This document shows, one piece after another, positions 1 through 5,614 of a stretch of DNA of 5,764 bases (position 1 is its first letter; each line of letters starts with the position of its first letter). The DNA lies in assembly GCA_004525885.1 (NCBI GenBank), contig SPBV01000116.1, forward strand, positions 1 to 5,764, in the 5' to 3' direction. The translations under genes were made by a program, and so were the position numbers. The DNA comes from Nitrosomonadales bacterium. GTDB taxonomy: Bacteria > Pseudomonadota > Gammaproteobacteria > Burkholderiales > Nitrosomonadaceae. The notes under the pieces are model-generated. The model had not been told where the DNA came from. It did no database searches and saw only the letters and a list, made by a program, of their open reading frames with translations.

Positions 1-225
1 AGGATCGAGGGGCCTGCGGCGGATGTTGTAATGGATGGGAAAGTAAATTTGTCCTCGGAAACCTATGGGCTTCATTTTATGGTTACTCCTTCATTGGGAT
101 TGGCAACCCCCGTTGTTGACATCGCAACCATAATTGTTAATAAAGCACAGGAAGGTTCCATTACGCCAAATGAATATAGCATTACAGGTACTTGGGCGGA
201 ACCTGTTGTAACCAGATTACATTGA
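1..225 (+). CDS. yhdP: YhdP/TIGR02099-family AsmA-like protein, C-terminal fragment
   Basis: The reading frame is already open at base 1 and ends with TGA at 223–225, so this is the last 74 codons of a much longer gene. The visible part has features of the YhdP family C-terminus: an IEGPAADVVMDGKVNL strand, then ETYGLHFMVTPSLG, a hydrophobic stretch, and a final YSITGTWAEPVV segment (the Y-x-[IV]-[TS]-G-[ST]-W pattern). The family comprises very large inner-membrane-anchored AsmA-like proteins facing the periplasm; E. coli YhdP is implicated in phospholipid movement to the outer membrane. A nitrilase and tldD follow on the same strand, an order typical of betaproteobacteria, which supports the call. 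An internal ATG at position 31 is not the start. The family call rests on motif memory, not on a search. Confidence 0.78.
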   Translation, partial: RIEGPAADVVMDGKVNLSSETYGLHFMVTPSLGLATPVVDIATIIVNKAQEGSITPNEYSITGTWAEPVVTRLH

Positions 226-275
226 AAATAAAGGTGGTATAAAGGGAGTAAGTTGAAATTTAATAATTGAGAATA

Positions 276-1136
276 ATGGCTAAAGATTCAACACTCGCTA
301 CATTTAACCCTAGAGAAACGTCTGACAGTGCAATTTGTATTGCTGCGATCCAAATGACGGCTGGGCCAGAGGTGTTTGCTAACTTGAGAGAAGCTGCACG
401 GCTGATTGATATAGCCGTATCCAAGGGAGCTAAGCTGGTAGCGCTTCCAGAATATTTCTGCATTATGGGCATGAAAGATGCTGATAAGGTAGTGGTGCGG
501 GAAGAAGTTGGTAGCGGACCAATACAGGAATTTCTAAGTAAAACTGCAAAGCGCCATAATATATGGCTTATAGGTGGTTCTGTGCCACTAGTATCTGCTA
601 AGCCTGATAAGGTAAGGAATAGTTGTCTAGTATATGATGACTCCGGTAAACAAGTTGCTCGTTACGACAAGATACATCTATTTAATATCGATCTTGGTAA
701 GGAGCACTATGCTGAGGAGAAGACTATCGAAGCAGGAAATGAAGTGGTTACACTGGAATCACCGTTTGGTCGTATCGGTCTTTCCATATGTTATGACTTG
801 CGCTTTCCAGAACTTTATCGGTCGATGGGGATGGTGGATATTATTTTCGCACCAGCAGCTTTTACAGCAACTACCGGAAAGGCTCATTGGGAAACGTTGA
901 TTCGTGCTCGTGCTATTGAAAATTTGGCATATATGATTGCGCCTGCGCAGAGTGGCCACCATACGAATGGTCGTGAGACTTATGGTAACAGTATGATTGT
1001 CGATCCGTGGGGGACAGTACTCGGTCATTTGCCAGAAGGGTCAGGAGTAGTTCTTGCAAATATAAACAAAGGCTATCAGGAAAGTGTACGAAATAGTTTG
1101 CCTGCACTAAAACATCGTACCTTGCATTTCTGCTAG
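276..1136 (+). CDS. Carbon-nitrogen hydrolase, Nit1/deaminated-glutathione-amidase type
   Basis: A nitrilase-superfamily amidase of 286 residues. The catalytic triad is visible: Glu59 in LPEYF, Lys132 in YDKIHLFNID and Cys172 in SICYDLRFPELYR. The motifs HTNGRETYGNSMIVDPWGT (about 229–247) and RARAIENLAYM (about 210–220) are typical of the Nit1/NitFhit branch. Members of that branch hydrolyse deaminated glutathione to 2-oxoglutarate and cysteinylglycine, a metabolite-repair reaction in the cytosol; the exact substrate here is inference. The length is normal for the family. I chose ATG 276, preceded by a weak GAGA at 269–272. A TTG at 267 in the same frame would add three residues. A better GGGAG lies at 244–248 but is too far from either start. 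The gene begins 50 bases after the yhdP-like gene and ends 42 bases before tldD, so it is probably co-transcribed with both. Confidence 0.92.
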   Translation: MAKDSTLATFNPRETSDSAICIAAIQMTAGPEVFANLREAARLIDIAVSKGAKLVALPEYFCIMGMKDADKVVVREEVGSGPIQEFLSKTAKRHNIWLIGGSVPLVSAKPDKVRNSCLVYDDSGKQVARYDKIHLFNIDLGKEHYAEEKTIEAGNEVVTLESPFGRIGLSICYDLRFPELYRSMGMVDIIFAPAAFTATTGKAHWETLIRARAIENLAYMIAPAQSGHHTNGRETYGNSMIVDPWGTVLGHLPEGSGVVLANINKGYQESVRNSLPALKHRTLHFC

Positions 1137-1178
1137 ACTTAACTTTTATCATTAATATTGTTTTTTATAGAGCATAAA

Positions 1179-2654
1179 ATGAATACAGATACCACAATTG
1201 CAGGATCCGCCTCTAAGCCTATTGATCTTTTTAAGATGGCTGATAGTTGCTTGCTAACACCTTACGAAATAGATGTAGACAGATTACAGCAGGTGTTTGG
1301 ACAAATACTTACACATCAGATAGATTGTGCGGATCTTTATTTCCAGTATAGTCGTTCAGAGGGTTGGGTTCTGGAAGAAGGTATTGTGAAATCGGGTAAT
1401 TTCAACATTGATCAAGGGGTGGGTGTACGAGCGATAAGCGGAGAAAAAACAGCATTTGCCTACTCTGATGACATTAGCCTGCCCGCACTTACCTCAGCAG
1501 CACAGGCTACACGTGCCATTGCGAGGCAGGGGATATCACATTCGGTGCAGGCGGTAAAGCGTAGCATAGGACGGGAGCTTTACATGCCTCATGACCCCAT
1601 CTCTAGTCTAAAGGATACTGATAAGGTAAAGCTACTGGAAAAACTAGAAGGCTATACCCGCTCGATTGATAATCGTGTTATCCAAGTAATAGCATCCCTT
1701 ACCGGAGAATATGAGGTGATACTAGTAGCACGCAGCGACGGACTGATGGCTGCTGATGTTCGACCTTTGGTACGAGTCTCACTACAAGTGATTGTTGAGG
1801 AAAACGGTCATCGTGAACAAGGTGTAGCAGGTGGCGGCGGACGCTTTAATTATGACTATTTTACCGATGACGTATTACATAATTATGCAGCGAAAGCGGT
1901 ACATCAAGCGCTTGTTAATCTGGACGCAAAACCTGCTCCAGCCGGGACCATGACAGTAGTGCTGGGTTCTGGTTGGCCGGGAATACTATTACACGAGGCC
2001 ATTGGGCATGGCCTGGAAGCTGATTTCAACCGTAAGGGTAGTTCTGCATTTTCTGGACGTATAGGCGAGCGTGTTGCCGCAGAGGGTGTGACCGTGGTAG
2101 ATGATGGCACGATTGCTCAGCGACGCGGATCATTGAACATTGACGACGAAGGCAATCCAACTCAATGCACAACGTTAATCGAAAACGGTGTACTCAAAGG
2201 TTATTTACAAGACAGCTTAAATGCACGGTTAATGAATGCTTCTGTAACTGGTAACGGTAGGCGAGAATCCTTTGCTCACATTCCTATGCCGCGCATGACT
2301 AACACCTATATGCTCAATGGTAACAGTAATCCAGAGGATATTATTTCGTCAGTGAAGCATGGTTTATATGCAGTTAATTTTGGTGGTGGACAGGTAGATA
2401 TTACTAGTGGAAAATTTGTCTTTTCTGCGGCAGAAGCCTACATGATAGAAGATGGAAAAATTTCTTATCCAGTAAAAGGCGCTACCCTTATTGGAAATGG
2501 TCCTGACGTGCTCAAACGTGTTGCTATGATAGGCAACGACATGTCGCTTGACCCAGGTGTTGGTACTTGCGGTAAAGAAGGGCAGAGTGTGCCGGTAGGA
2601 GTAGGTCAGCCAACGCTACGAATAGATGGGTTGACAGTAGGGGGGACTGTGTGA
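1179..2654 (+). CDS. tldD: Metalloprotease TldD
   Basis: A TldD/PmbA-family protein of 491 residues, close to the E. coli TldD length. With a TldE/PmbA partner, TldD forms a cytosolic zinc protease that processes peptides such as the microcin B17 precursor and the CcdA antitoxin; no partner gene lies in this window. The zinc site is clear: HEAIGH with His272, Glu273 and His277, followed by GLEADFNRKGSSAFSGRIGE, and the likely third ligand Cys464 in the C-terminal GTCGKEGQ segment. N-terminal motifs such as YFQYSRSEGW and DQGVGVRAISGEKTAFAYSDD are characteristic of the TldD half rather than TldE. ATG 1179 is preferred because AGAG sits about 7 bases upstream; the frame also contains a TTG at 1158 with no good ribosome binding site. 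The gene ends convergently, 22 bases from the RDD gene stop, and I see no strong terminator in that gap. Confidence 0.96.
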   Translation: MNTDTTIAGSASKPIDLFKMADSCLLTPYEIDVDRLQQVFGQILTHQIDCADLYFQYSRSEGWVLEEGIVKSGNFNIDQGVGVRAISGEKTAFAYSDDISLPALTSAAQATRAIARQGISHSVQAVKRSIGRELYMPHDPISSLKDTDKVKLLEKLEGYTRSIDNRVIQVIASLTGEYEVILVARSDGLMAADVRPLVRVSLQVIVEENGHREQGVAGGGGRFNYDYFTDDVLHNYAAKAVHQALVNLDAKPAPAGTMTVVLGSGWPGILLHEAIGHGLEADFNRKGSSAFSGRIGERVAAEGVTVVDDGTIAQRRGSLNIDDEGNPTQCTTLIENGVLKGYLQDSLNARLMNASVTGNGRRESFAHIPMPRMTNTYMLNGNSNPEDIISSVKHGLYAVNFGGGQVDITSGKFVFSAAEAYMIEDGKISYPVKGATLIGNGPDVLKRVAMIGNDMSLDPGVGTCGKEGQSVPVGVGQPTLRIDGLTVGGTV

Positions 2655-2676
2655 AGAAAGTCTTATTAGCAGATTA

Positions 2677-3147
2677 TTATTTTTTAGTAACTACATTCTT
2701 TAATTCTTGTTCTTTCAGAACTACATTTATGATTCTGGTACCCGCTAATCTGTCATATAGAAACTGATGCTCACGATCGAATAATGCCCAGATTATTCCA
2801 CATCCAAAAAAAGAGATACTTGTTACTGCAAAAAAGTAACGCGCGACTGCCTGTCGTATGCTAATTTTTCTCCCATCAGCACTAATTACTCGCAGTTTCC
2901 AAGTTTGCATTGCTAAGGTTTGGCCACCATGTGTCCAGAACCAGATTAAATCAATACCAGCCACACTTAACAGATAAAGCTGAAAAACTAATTTAAAGTA
3001 AGGTGAATCTGTGTCATGGTAAATGAGATGGAATATAAATCCGGCAATAAACAGGACCGCAACCAATAGTAAAAATTCGTAGGCCATGCAGAGCAGACGC
3101 CGCCAGAATCCGGGTATAGAGGTCTCGGTTGTTTTAGAGGAATTCAT
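2677..3147 (-). CDS. RDD-family membrane protein
   Basis: A 156-residue polytopic inner-membrane protein. The N-terminal PGFWRRLLCMAYEFLLL segment carries the conserved Arg pair (16–17) at the edge of the first membrane helix (about 19–42). A second helix spans about 52–71 (with Asp66) and a third about 104–123. The loop after helix 2, HGGQTLAMQTWKLRVISADG (about 73–92), and the end YDRLAGTRII (Asp132) are classic RDD signatures. The position of the first conserved Asp is Glu24 here. The biochemical role of most RDD proteins is unknown, although some are proposed to be transporters. It is the last gene of the minus-strand sigma-factor operon. Its ATG directly abuts the TGA of the broken DUF3106 frame (TGA at 3150–3148, ATG at 3147). 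There is no recognisable Shine-Dalgarno upstream of that ATG, so translation may have depended on ribosomes arriving from the now-broken upstream gene. Confidence 0.88.
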   Translation of the reverse strand: MNSSKTTETSIPGFWRRLLCMAYEFLLLVAVLFIAGFIFHLIYHDTDSPYFKLVFQLYLLSVAGIDLIWFWTHGGQTLAMQTWKLRVISADGRKISIRQAVARYFFAVTSISFFGCGIIWALFDREHQFLYDRLAGTRIINVVLKEQELKNVVTKK

Positions 3148-3456
3148 TCAGAAGGTGGTGCTTCCCACAGGATCGAATTTAATACCTATTACTATGAAAT
3201 GGCGAGTGAGTACGAGTAGTATATTCAAATAGGATTTACTCTGGGAACTCTCTTTTGAATCCGGATGATTCTTTGTATTTTTGTCATTTTTGTCATTTTT
3301 GGCAGGGTCTATTCTGCCCCAATCTTTAGCAAGCAGTGTTAAGATTTTATTTTACTGAGAACTTAATCTTGCCTAAGAAGATTGGTCGAGTTCAGATTGC
3401 GCGTAAACTGGCAGAGAGAAGTATAGCCAAAATGTTACCGTTAGGAGTCTAGCCAT
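3148..3456 (-). pseudogene. Degraded DUF3106-type exported protein gene
   Basis: A reading frame starting at ATG 3456, inside the end of the DUF3619 gene, encodes a convincing signal peptide: Met-Ala-Arg, a hydrophobic core (LLTVTFWLYFSLPV) and a YAQ cleavage-type site at residues 18–20. It is stopped by TAG at 3375–3373 (codon 28) and TAA at 3354–3352 (codon 35). The same frame reads on as ARLSSQ, stop, NKILTLLAKDWGRIDP. This fits the DUF3106 domain start, W..LS..QQ..L..L...W..ID, if TAG replaced Trp and TAA replaced Gln, each a single transition. From codon 53 on the frame is low-complexity (KNDKNDKNTKN) and no longer resembles the family, so the C-terminal half is probably deleted or shifted. 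DUF3106 is the gene I expect between DUF3619 and RDD in betaproteobacteria. Identity from motif and synteny is moderately sure; the inactivation is directly visible. Confidence 0.72.
3275..3301. repeat. Short tandem repeat, 9-bp unit
   Basis: The plus strand carries two perfect copies of TCATTTTTG (3284–3292 and 3293–3301), preceded by a degenerate third copy, GTATTTTTG (3275–3283). On the minus strand it reads as AAT-GAC-AAA repeats inside the broken DUF3106 frame, exactly where similarity to the family ends. Replication slippage or a deletion junction are both plausible. Confidence 0.7.
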
Positions 3457-3806
3457 ACATCAAACTCATTGTTGAGATAAGCATTAATTGGTAGGTCATC
3501 GGAAAGTAGTAGTATATCAATTTCGTCATTTGCATCACTATGCAGAAAAGATTGCCAATAGGAGAAACTTGCTAAAATTAGTAGCAGTGTAATCAGTGGC
3601 AGTAGGTTTCTGATATTAAAATATGAAGAGTGTGTCCTGCTGATGTCAGGGCCGTCGCCGGCAGCTATTAATGTTTCAAATTTGTGGTGGCCTTCAATTG
3701 AGGCTCTACGTCCAGACTGTAGACGAATTAATGTACTCTGGCTGATATTATCCAGACCAAGGTCTAACAATTGGGCGATTTTGTTGCCTAACTCAGATTC
3801 ATTCAT
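3441..3806 (-). CDS. DUF3619 single-pass membrane protein, putative anti-sigma partner
   Basis: A 121-residue protein with a cytosolic N-terminal part (residues 1 to about 65, including the family-like LDLGLDNISQSTLIRLQSGR), one membrane helix at about 67–86 (LLPLITLLLILASFSYW) and a short outer tail. The tail has the hallmark EIDILLLSDDLPINAY (95–110) and a terminal EFDVWL. It belongs to the DUF3619 family of betaproteobacteria, which has no established function. The start is firm: its ATG at 3806 overlaps the sigma-factor stop as ATGA (3806–3803), implying translational coupling. This coupling, the single membrane span and the short cytosolic domain are what an anti-sigma factor would show, but I see no ZAS or RskA-type motif, so that role is inference. 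Its 3' end overlaps the start codon of the broken DUF3106 frame (3456). Confidence 0.85.
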   Translation of the reverse strand: MNESELGNKIAQLLDLGLDNISQSTLIRLQSGRRASIEGHHKFETLIAAGDGPDISRTHSSYFNIRNLLPLITLLLILASFSYWQSFLHSDANDEIDILLLSDDLPINAYLNNEFDVWLDS

Positions 3807-4378
3807 AATTCTATTCCATTTTTTTTCATTATAGCAGCAAGCGCATGGGTCGCTCGCGAGCAGTGAGTCTTAACGCTACCCTCCGAACACCCCATGATGG
3901 CTGCGGTTTCATTTACATCCATTTCCTCCCAGTAACGCAATAGAAAAGCTTCACGTTGACGAGAGGGTAAAGTTGTTATTGCTTTTTCAATAAAAGCAAT
4001 AAGTTGCGACTGTTCCAGCTGCTCATATGGGTCACTACTGAGACTAGATTCTTTTTTTATCAGTAGGGTTTCTAGGAAATCGTAATTTTCATTCTGATTT
4101 TCTTGATTTTTAGACGAAAAAGATGAAAAAAGCGTAGTCCATAATGAGCGGGTTTTCTGCCGACGGTAGTAATCGTAAGTAGTATTTTTCAGAATACGTT
4201 GGAAGAGAAGAGGAATTTCATTCAAAGGCTTAGCAGCATAATTCTCTACAAGTTTCATCATAGAGTCCTGGACGATATCTAGTGCTACATGTTCGTCACG
4301 CACCGCAAATAGCACCTTTTTATAGACACGTTGCTCGGCTTCGGCTAAAAATTTGGAAAACTCCTCTTGGGTAGCCAG
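3803..4378 (-). CDS. ECF-like RNA polymerase sigma factor, probable CTG start
   Basis: A sigma-70-family factor with only regions 2 and 4, 191 residues if read from CTG 4378. Region 2 includes AVRDEHVALDIVQDSMMKL (about 25–43) and FQRILKNTTYDYYRRQK (about 59–75). A variable, Ser/Asn/Gln-rich linker follows. Region 4 runs from LPSRQREAFLLRYWEEMD (about 137) through the helix-turn-helix ETAAIMGCSEGSVKTHCSRATHAL (to about 180). The frame continues upstream of the first usual start (GTG 4315) as ATQEEFSKFLAEAEQRVYKK, which looks like the family's genuine N-terminus. It is closed by TAG at 4390–4388. No ATG, GTG or TTG lies in that stretch; CTG 4378 has AGG at 4389–4387, 8 bases away. GTG 4315 has no spaced ribosome site and would remove the start of region 2. 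The gene heads the operon with DUF3619, DUF3106 and RDD. The product is certain; the start is not. Confidence 0.87.
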   Translation of the reverse strand: MATQEEFSKFLAEAEQRVYKKVLFAVRDEHVALDIVQDSMMKLVENYAAKPLNEIPLLFQRILKNTTYDYYRRQKTRSLWTTLFSSFSSKNQENQNENYDFLETLLIKKESSLSSDPYEQLEQSQLIAFIEKAITTLPSRQREAFLLRYWEEMDVNETAAIMGCSEGSVKTHCSRATHALAAIMKKNGIEL

Positions 4379-4385
4379 ATGATTT

Positions 4386-4389
4386 ACCT
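4386..4389 (-). promoter_or_regulatory. Ribosome binding site supporting the CTG start
   Basis: On the minus strand AGGT (4389–4386) precedes CTG 4378, with AGG separated from it by 8 bases, a normal Shine-Dalgarno distance. The AGG overlaps the in-frame TAG (4390–4388) that bounds the sigma-factor frame. Nothing comparable precedes GTG 4315. The site is short, so this is modest support. Confidence 0.4.
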
Positions 4390-4631
4390 ATAGTTTATGA
4401 GAGCAATTTGAACTCAGTTGTTAAATAATAGCAAATTCTCTCAGTGTGCTGGGACAGTTTATAGAAGAATTAGCTATGGTTCACAAGCCGCTGGGGACAT
4501 TAAGTCAAGCCTGTAAGTTGACAGTTCCGTATGTTTGAATACCTACTAAACTTCTTTAAGATATAAAATTAATATTTAAGGAAAATAAGCAACTATATGT
4601 TTTATAAAACTAAATAAGTCTCTATTATTCG

Positions 4632-4646
4632 TGTAATTTGATTACA
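4632..4646. repeat. 15-bp palindrome, possible operator
   Basis: TGTAAT (4632–4637) and ATTACA (4641–4646) form perfect 6-base arms around TTG. The size and spacing suit a dimeric transcription factor site, but I cannot assign a regulator. In DNA this AT-rich it could be chance. It overlaps the first copy of the neighbouring direct repeat. Confidence 0.4.
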
Positions 4647-4674
4647 AAGTTATTATTAAATTAGAAAGTTATTA
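4641..4674. repeat. Imperfect 15-bp direct repeat, 19-bp period
   Basis: ATTACAAAGTTATTA (4641–4655) and ATTAGAAAGTTATTA (4660–4674) match at 14 of 15 positions. The starts are 19 bases apart, close to two helical turns, so a protein could bind both copies on the same face of the DNA. A further ATTACAG begins at 4671. The function is unknown. Confidence 0.5.
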
Positions 4675-4775
4675 CAGATTTATATTGTTTTGTAGAATTT
4701 GCTACGCTGTAAAGTGGCAGTTATCTAACTAATTTATTGTTATGTATTAATATAGCCAACCAGTCTCTTTATATA

Positions 4776-4809
4776 ACTACTTAGGAGTAGTAAGTTTTCT
4801 GTTTTTTTT
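4776..4809 (+). terminator. Terminator-like hairpin with T-tract
   Basis: ACTACT (4776–4781) pairs with AGTAGT (4786–4791) around a TAGG loop. It is followed by TTTT (4795–4798) and eight T (4802–4809). The form is that of a rho-independent terminator for plus-strand transcription, but the stem is only six base pairs, A/T-containing and not GC-rich, and no gene lies upstream on that strand for more than 2 kb. It could end a small transcript starting within the intergenic region, or be coincidental. Confidence 0.35.
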
Positions 4810-4911
4810 ACATTCTATTTATGTGGGGATTCAAATTAAGTGTTAAACTTACTAAAGTGGGATGCGACTCATTCTTAGTTAGATTTACTATTTATAAATA
4901 TGTTGGTTATT

Positions 4912-4942
4912 TTGAAATCAATAAGCACAACTTAGGTATAAA
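4912..4942 (+). promoter_or_regulatory. Candidate sigma-70 promoter for the thioredoxin–tonB genes
   Basis: TTGAAA (4912–4917) and TATAAA (4937–4942) resemble -35 and -10 boxes on the plus strand. The 19-base spacer is longer than the optimal 17, and AT-rich DNA gives many such matches. It would give a leader of about 165 bases before the thioredoxin-like gene. The -10 box lies in the loop of an inverted repeat, ACTTAG (4930–4935) and CTAAGT (4950–4955), which could be an operator. Confidence 0.25.
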
Positions 4943-5102
4943 AAATTAACTAAGTGAAGAATGTAGTTGCAGATATAGCAGATTGACGTGTGGTAATTTG
5001 TCATTTCCCAATAACACCATCTTATAGTTATGTTTAGTTGTTAAACGTAGATTATTTTTCGGATGTAACAATACAATAGGCAACAATAAACATATTTGGC
5101 TT

Positions 5103-5107
5103 AGGAG
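5103..5107 (+). promoter_or_regulatory. Strong ribosome binding site of the thioredoxin-like gene
   Basis: AGGAG lies 7 bases before GTG 5115 and 10 bases before ATG 5118. Both codons are in the same frame and next to each other, so the site does not decide between them; the protein changes by one residue only. Confidence 0.8.
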
Positions 5108-5117
5108 CAAACTAGTG

Positions 5118-5612
5118 ATGCGGTATCTGTTATTTGTATTGTTGCTGACTTTATCAGCCGCTGCAGGTTCAGTCGAAAGCGTACATTCTTTTGTTCCGGG
5201 TAGCATGAAAAAGATTATTTCTGCTCGTGAGGGCAAACCTTTTATTCTTGTTTTCTGGTCTCTGGATTGTCAATATTGTCCAACTGAATTAAAAATGCTG
5301 GGTAAACTCAAACGTCAATACACAGATAAATTAGATATTATTTTGTTTGCTACCGACACATTAAATGATGAACCTCAACTTATTTCTAGGGCAGAAAGTT
5401 ATGGAATTCGTGAGGTTGAACAATGGGTCTTTGCGGGCGATATACCCGAGCGTTTACGTTTTGAGATAGATCAGCGCTGGTATGGAGAAGTGCCGCGAAC
5501 CCATTTTTATGATAGGAATCATAAACGCATAGTCAAGACAGGTTTAGTCGATCAGAAATTTATCAAGAGCTGGTTGGCCCACAATAACAAGTCAGAATTA
5601 AAGCTGCACTAA
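5118..5612 (+). CDS. Exported thioredoxin-like (TlpA/redoxin-type) protein
   Basis: A 164-residue protein starting with a signal peptide or membrane anchor (MRYLLFVLLLTLSAAAGS, cleavage plausible near residues 16–18). A thioredoxin fold follows: the strand KPFILVFWSLDC leads into a C-Q-Y-C active site (Cys51 and Cys54), then a helix, LDIILFATD, and the probable cis-proline segment EVPRTHFYD (Pro126). This predicts a periplasmic thiol-disulfide oxidoreductase of the TlpA/ResA kind; its client is unknown. ATG 5118 was chosen over the adjacent GTG 5115, and a good AGGAG serves either. It is followed after 2 bases by a tonB-like gene, so the two are almost certainly co-transcribed and may be translationally coupled. 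An active role in disulfide chemistry of a TonB-dependent uptake system, or in cytochrome or metal handling, is conjecture. Confidence 0.87.
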   Translation: MRYLLFVLLLTLSAAAGSVESVHSFVPGSMKKIISAREGKPFILVFWSLDCQYCPTELKMLGKLKRQYTDKLDIILFATDTLNDEPQLISRAESYGIREVEQWVFAGDIPERLRFEIDQRWYGEVPRTHFYDRNHKRIVKTGLVDQKFIKSWLAHNNKSELKLH

Positions 5613-5614
5613 AT

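Larger units (their letters stand above)
4379..5114. other. Long AT-rich intergenic region between divergent operons
   Basis: About 735 bases separate the minus-strand sigma-factor operon from the plus-strand thioredoxin–tonB genes. I see no convincing coding region on either strand. Bases about 4441–4540 are less AT-rich than the rest. One frame there reads LGQFIEELAMVHKPLGTLSQ and stops at TGA; I do not recognise it. It may be the remnant of a gene or simply regulatory DNA. Promoters for both operons should lie in this region, but no strong match is present on the minus strand near 4400–4460. Separate entries describe the palindrome, direct repeats, hairpin and a possible promoter. I searched by eye for a Fur-type operator, which might be expected near tonB, and found none. 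Confidence 0.6.

Noticed and set aside
244..270. GGGAG followed 4 bases later by TTG, giving a five-codon frame before the nitrilase gene.
   Set aside because: It is too short to support as a leader peptide; it more likely reflects chance or a poorly placed ribosome site.
634..1152. Three overlapping open frames on both strands within and just after the nitrilase gene.
   Set aside because: All are shadows of the nitrilase frame, which carries the complete catalytic triad.
1904..2110. Minus-strand open frame of 68 codons.
   Set aside because: It is antisense to the HExxH region of tldD and has no features of its own.
2655..2676. Looked for a bidirectional terminator between the convergent tldD and RDD genes.
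   Set aside because: Only a 4-bp stem (AAGA/TCTT) is visible, which is too weak to report.
3301..3318. GGCAG/CTGCC inverted repeat, considered as a terminator between DUF3619 and RDD.
   Set aside because: The stem is only 5 bp with an 8-base loop, and no T-tract follows it in the minus-strand direction of transcription (A bases follow instead).
3643..3834. A plus-strand open frame of 63 codons.
   Set aside because: It lies antisense to the DUF3619 gene and the sigma-factor end, whose proteins are clearly real.
4379..5114. Looked for a Fur box, tRNA, CRISPR repeats or insertion sequence ends in the intergenic region.
   Set aside because: No matching pattern was found by eye; the repeats present are only two or three short copies and no transposase fragment is recognisable.
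4946..5236. A 96-codon minus-strand open frame reaching into the intergenic region.
   Set aside because: About 40 percent lies antisense to the thioredoxin-like gene, the rest is AT-rich intergenic DNA, and the translation shows no domain or plausible start signal.
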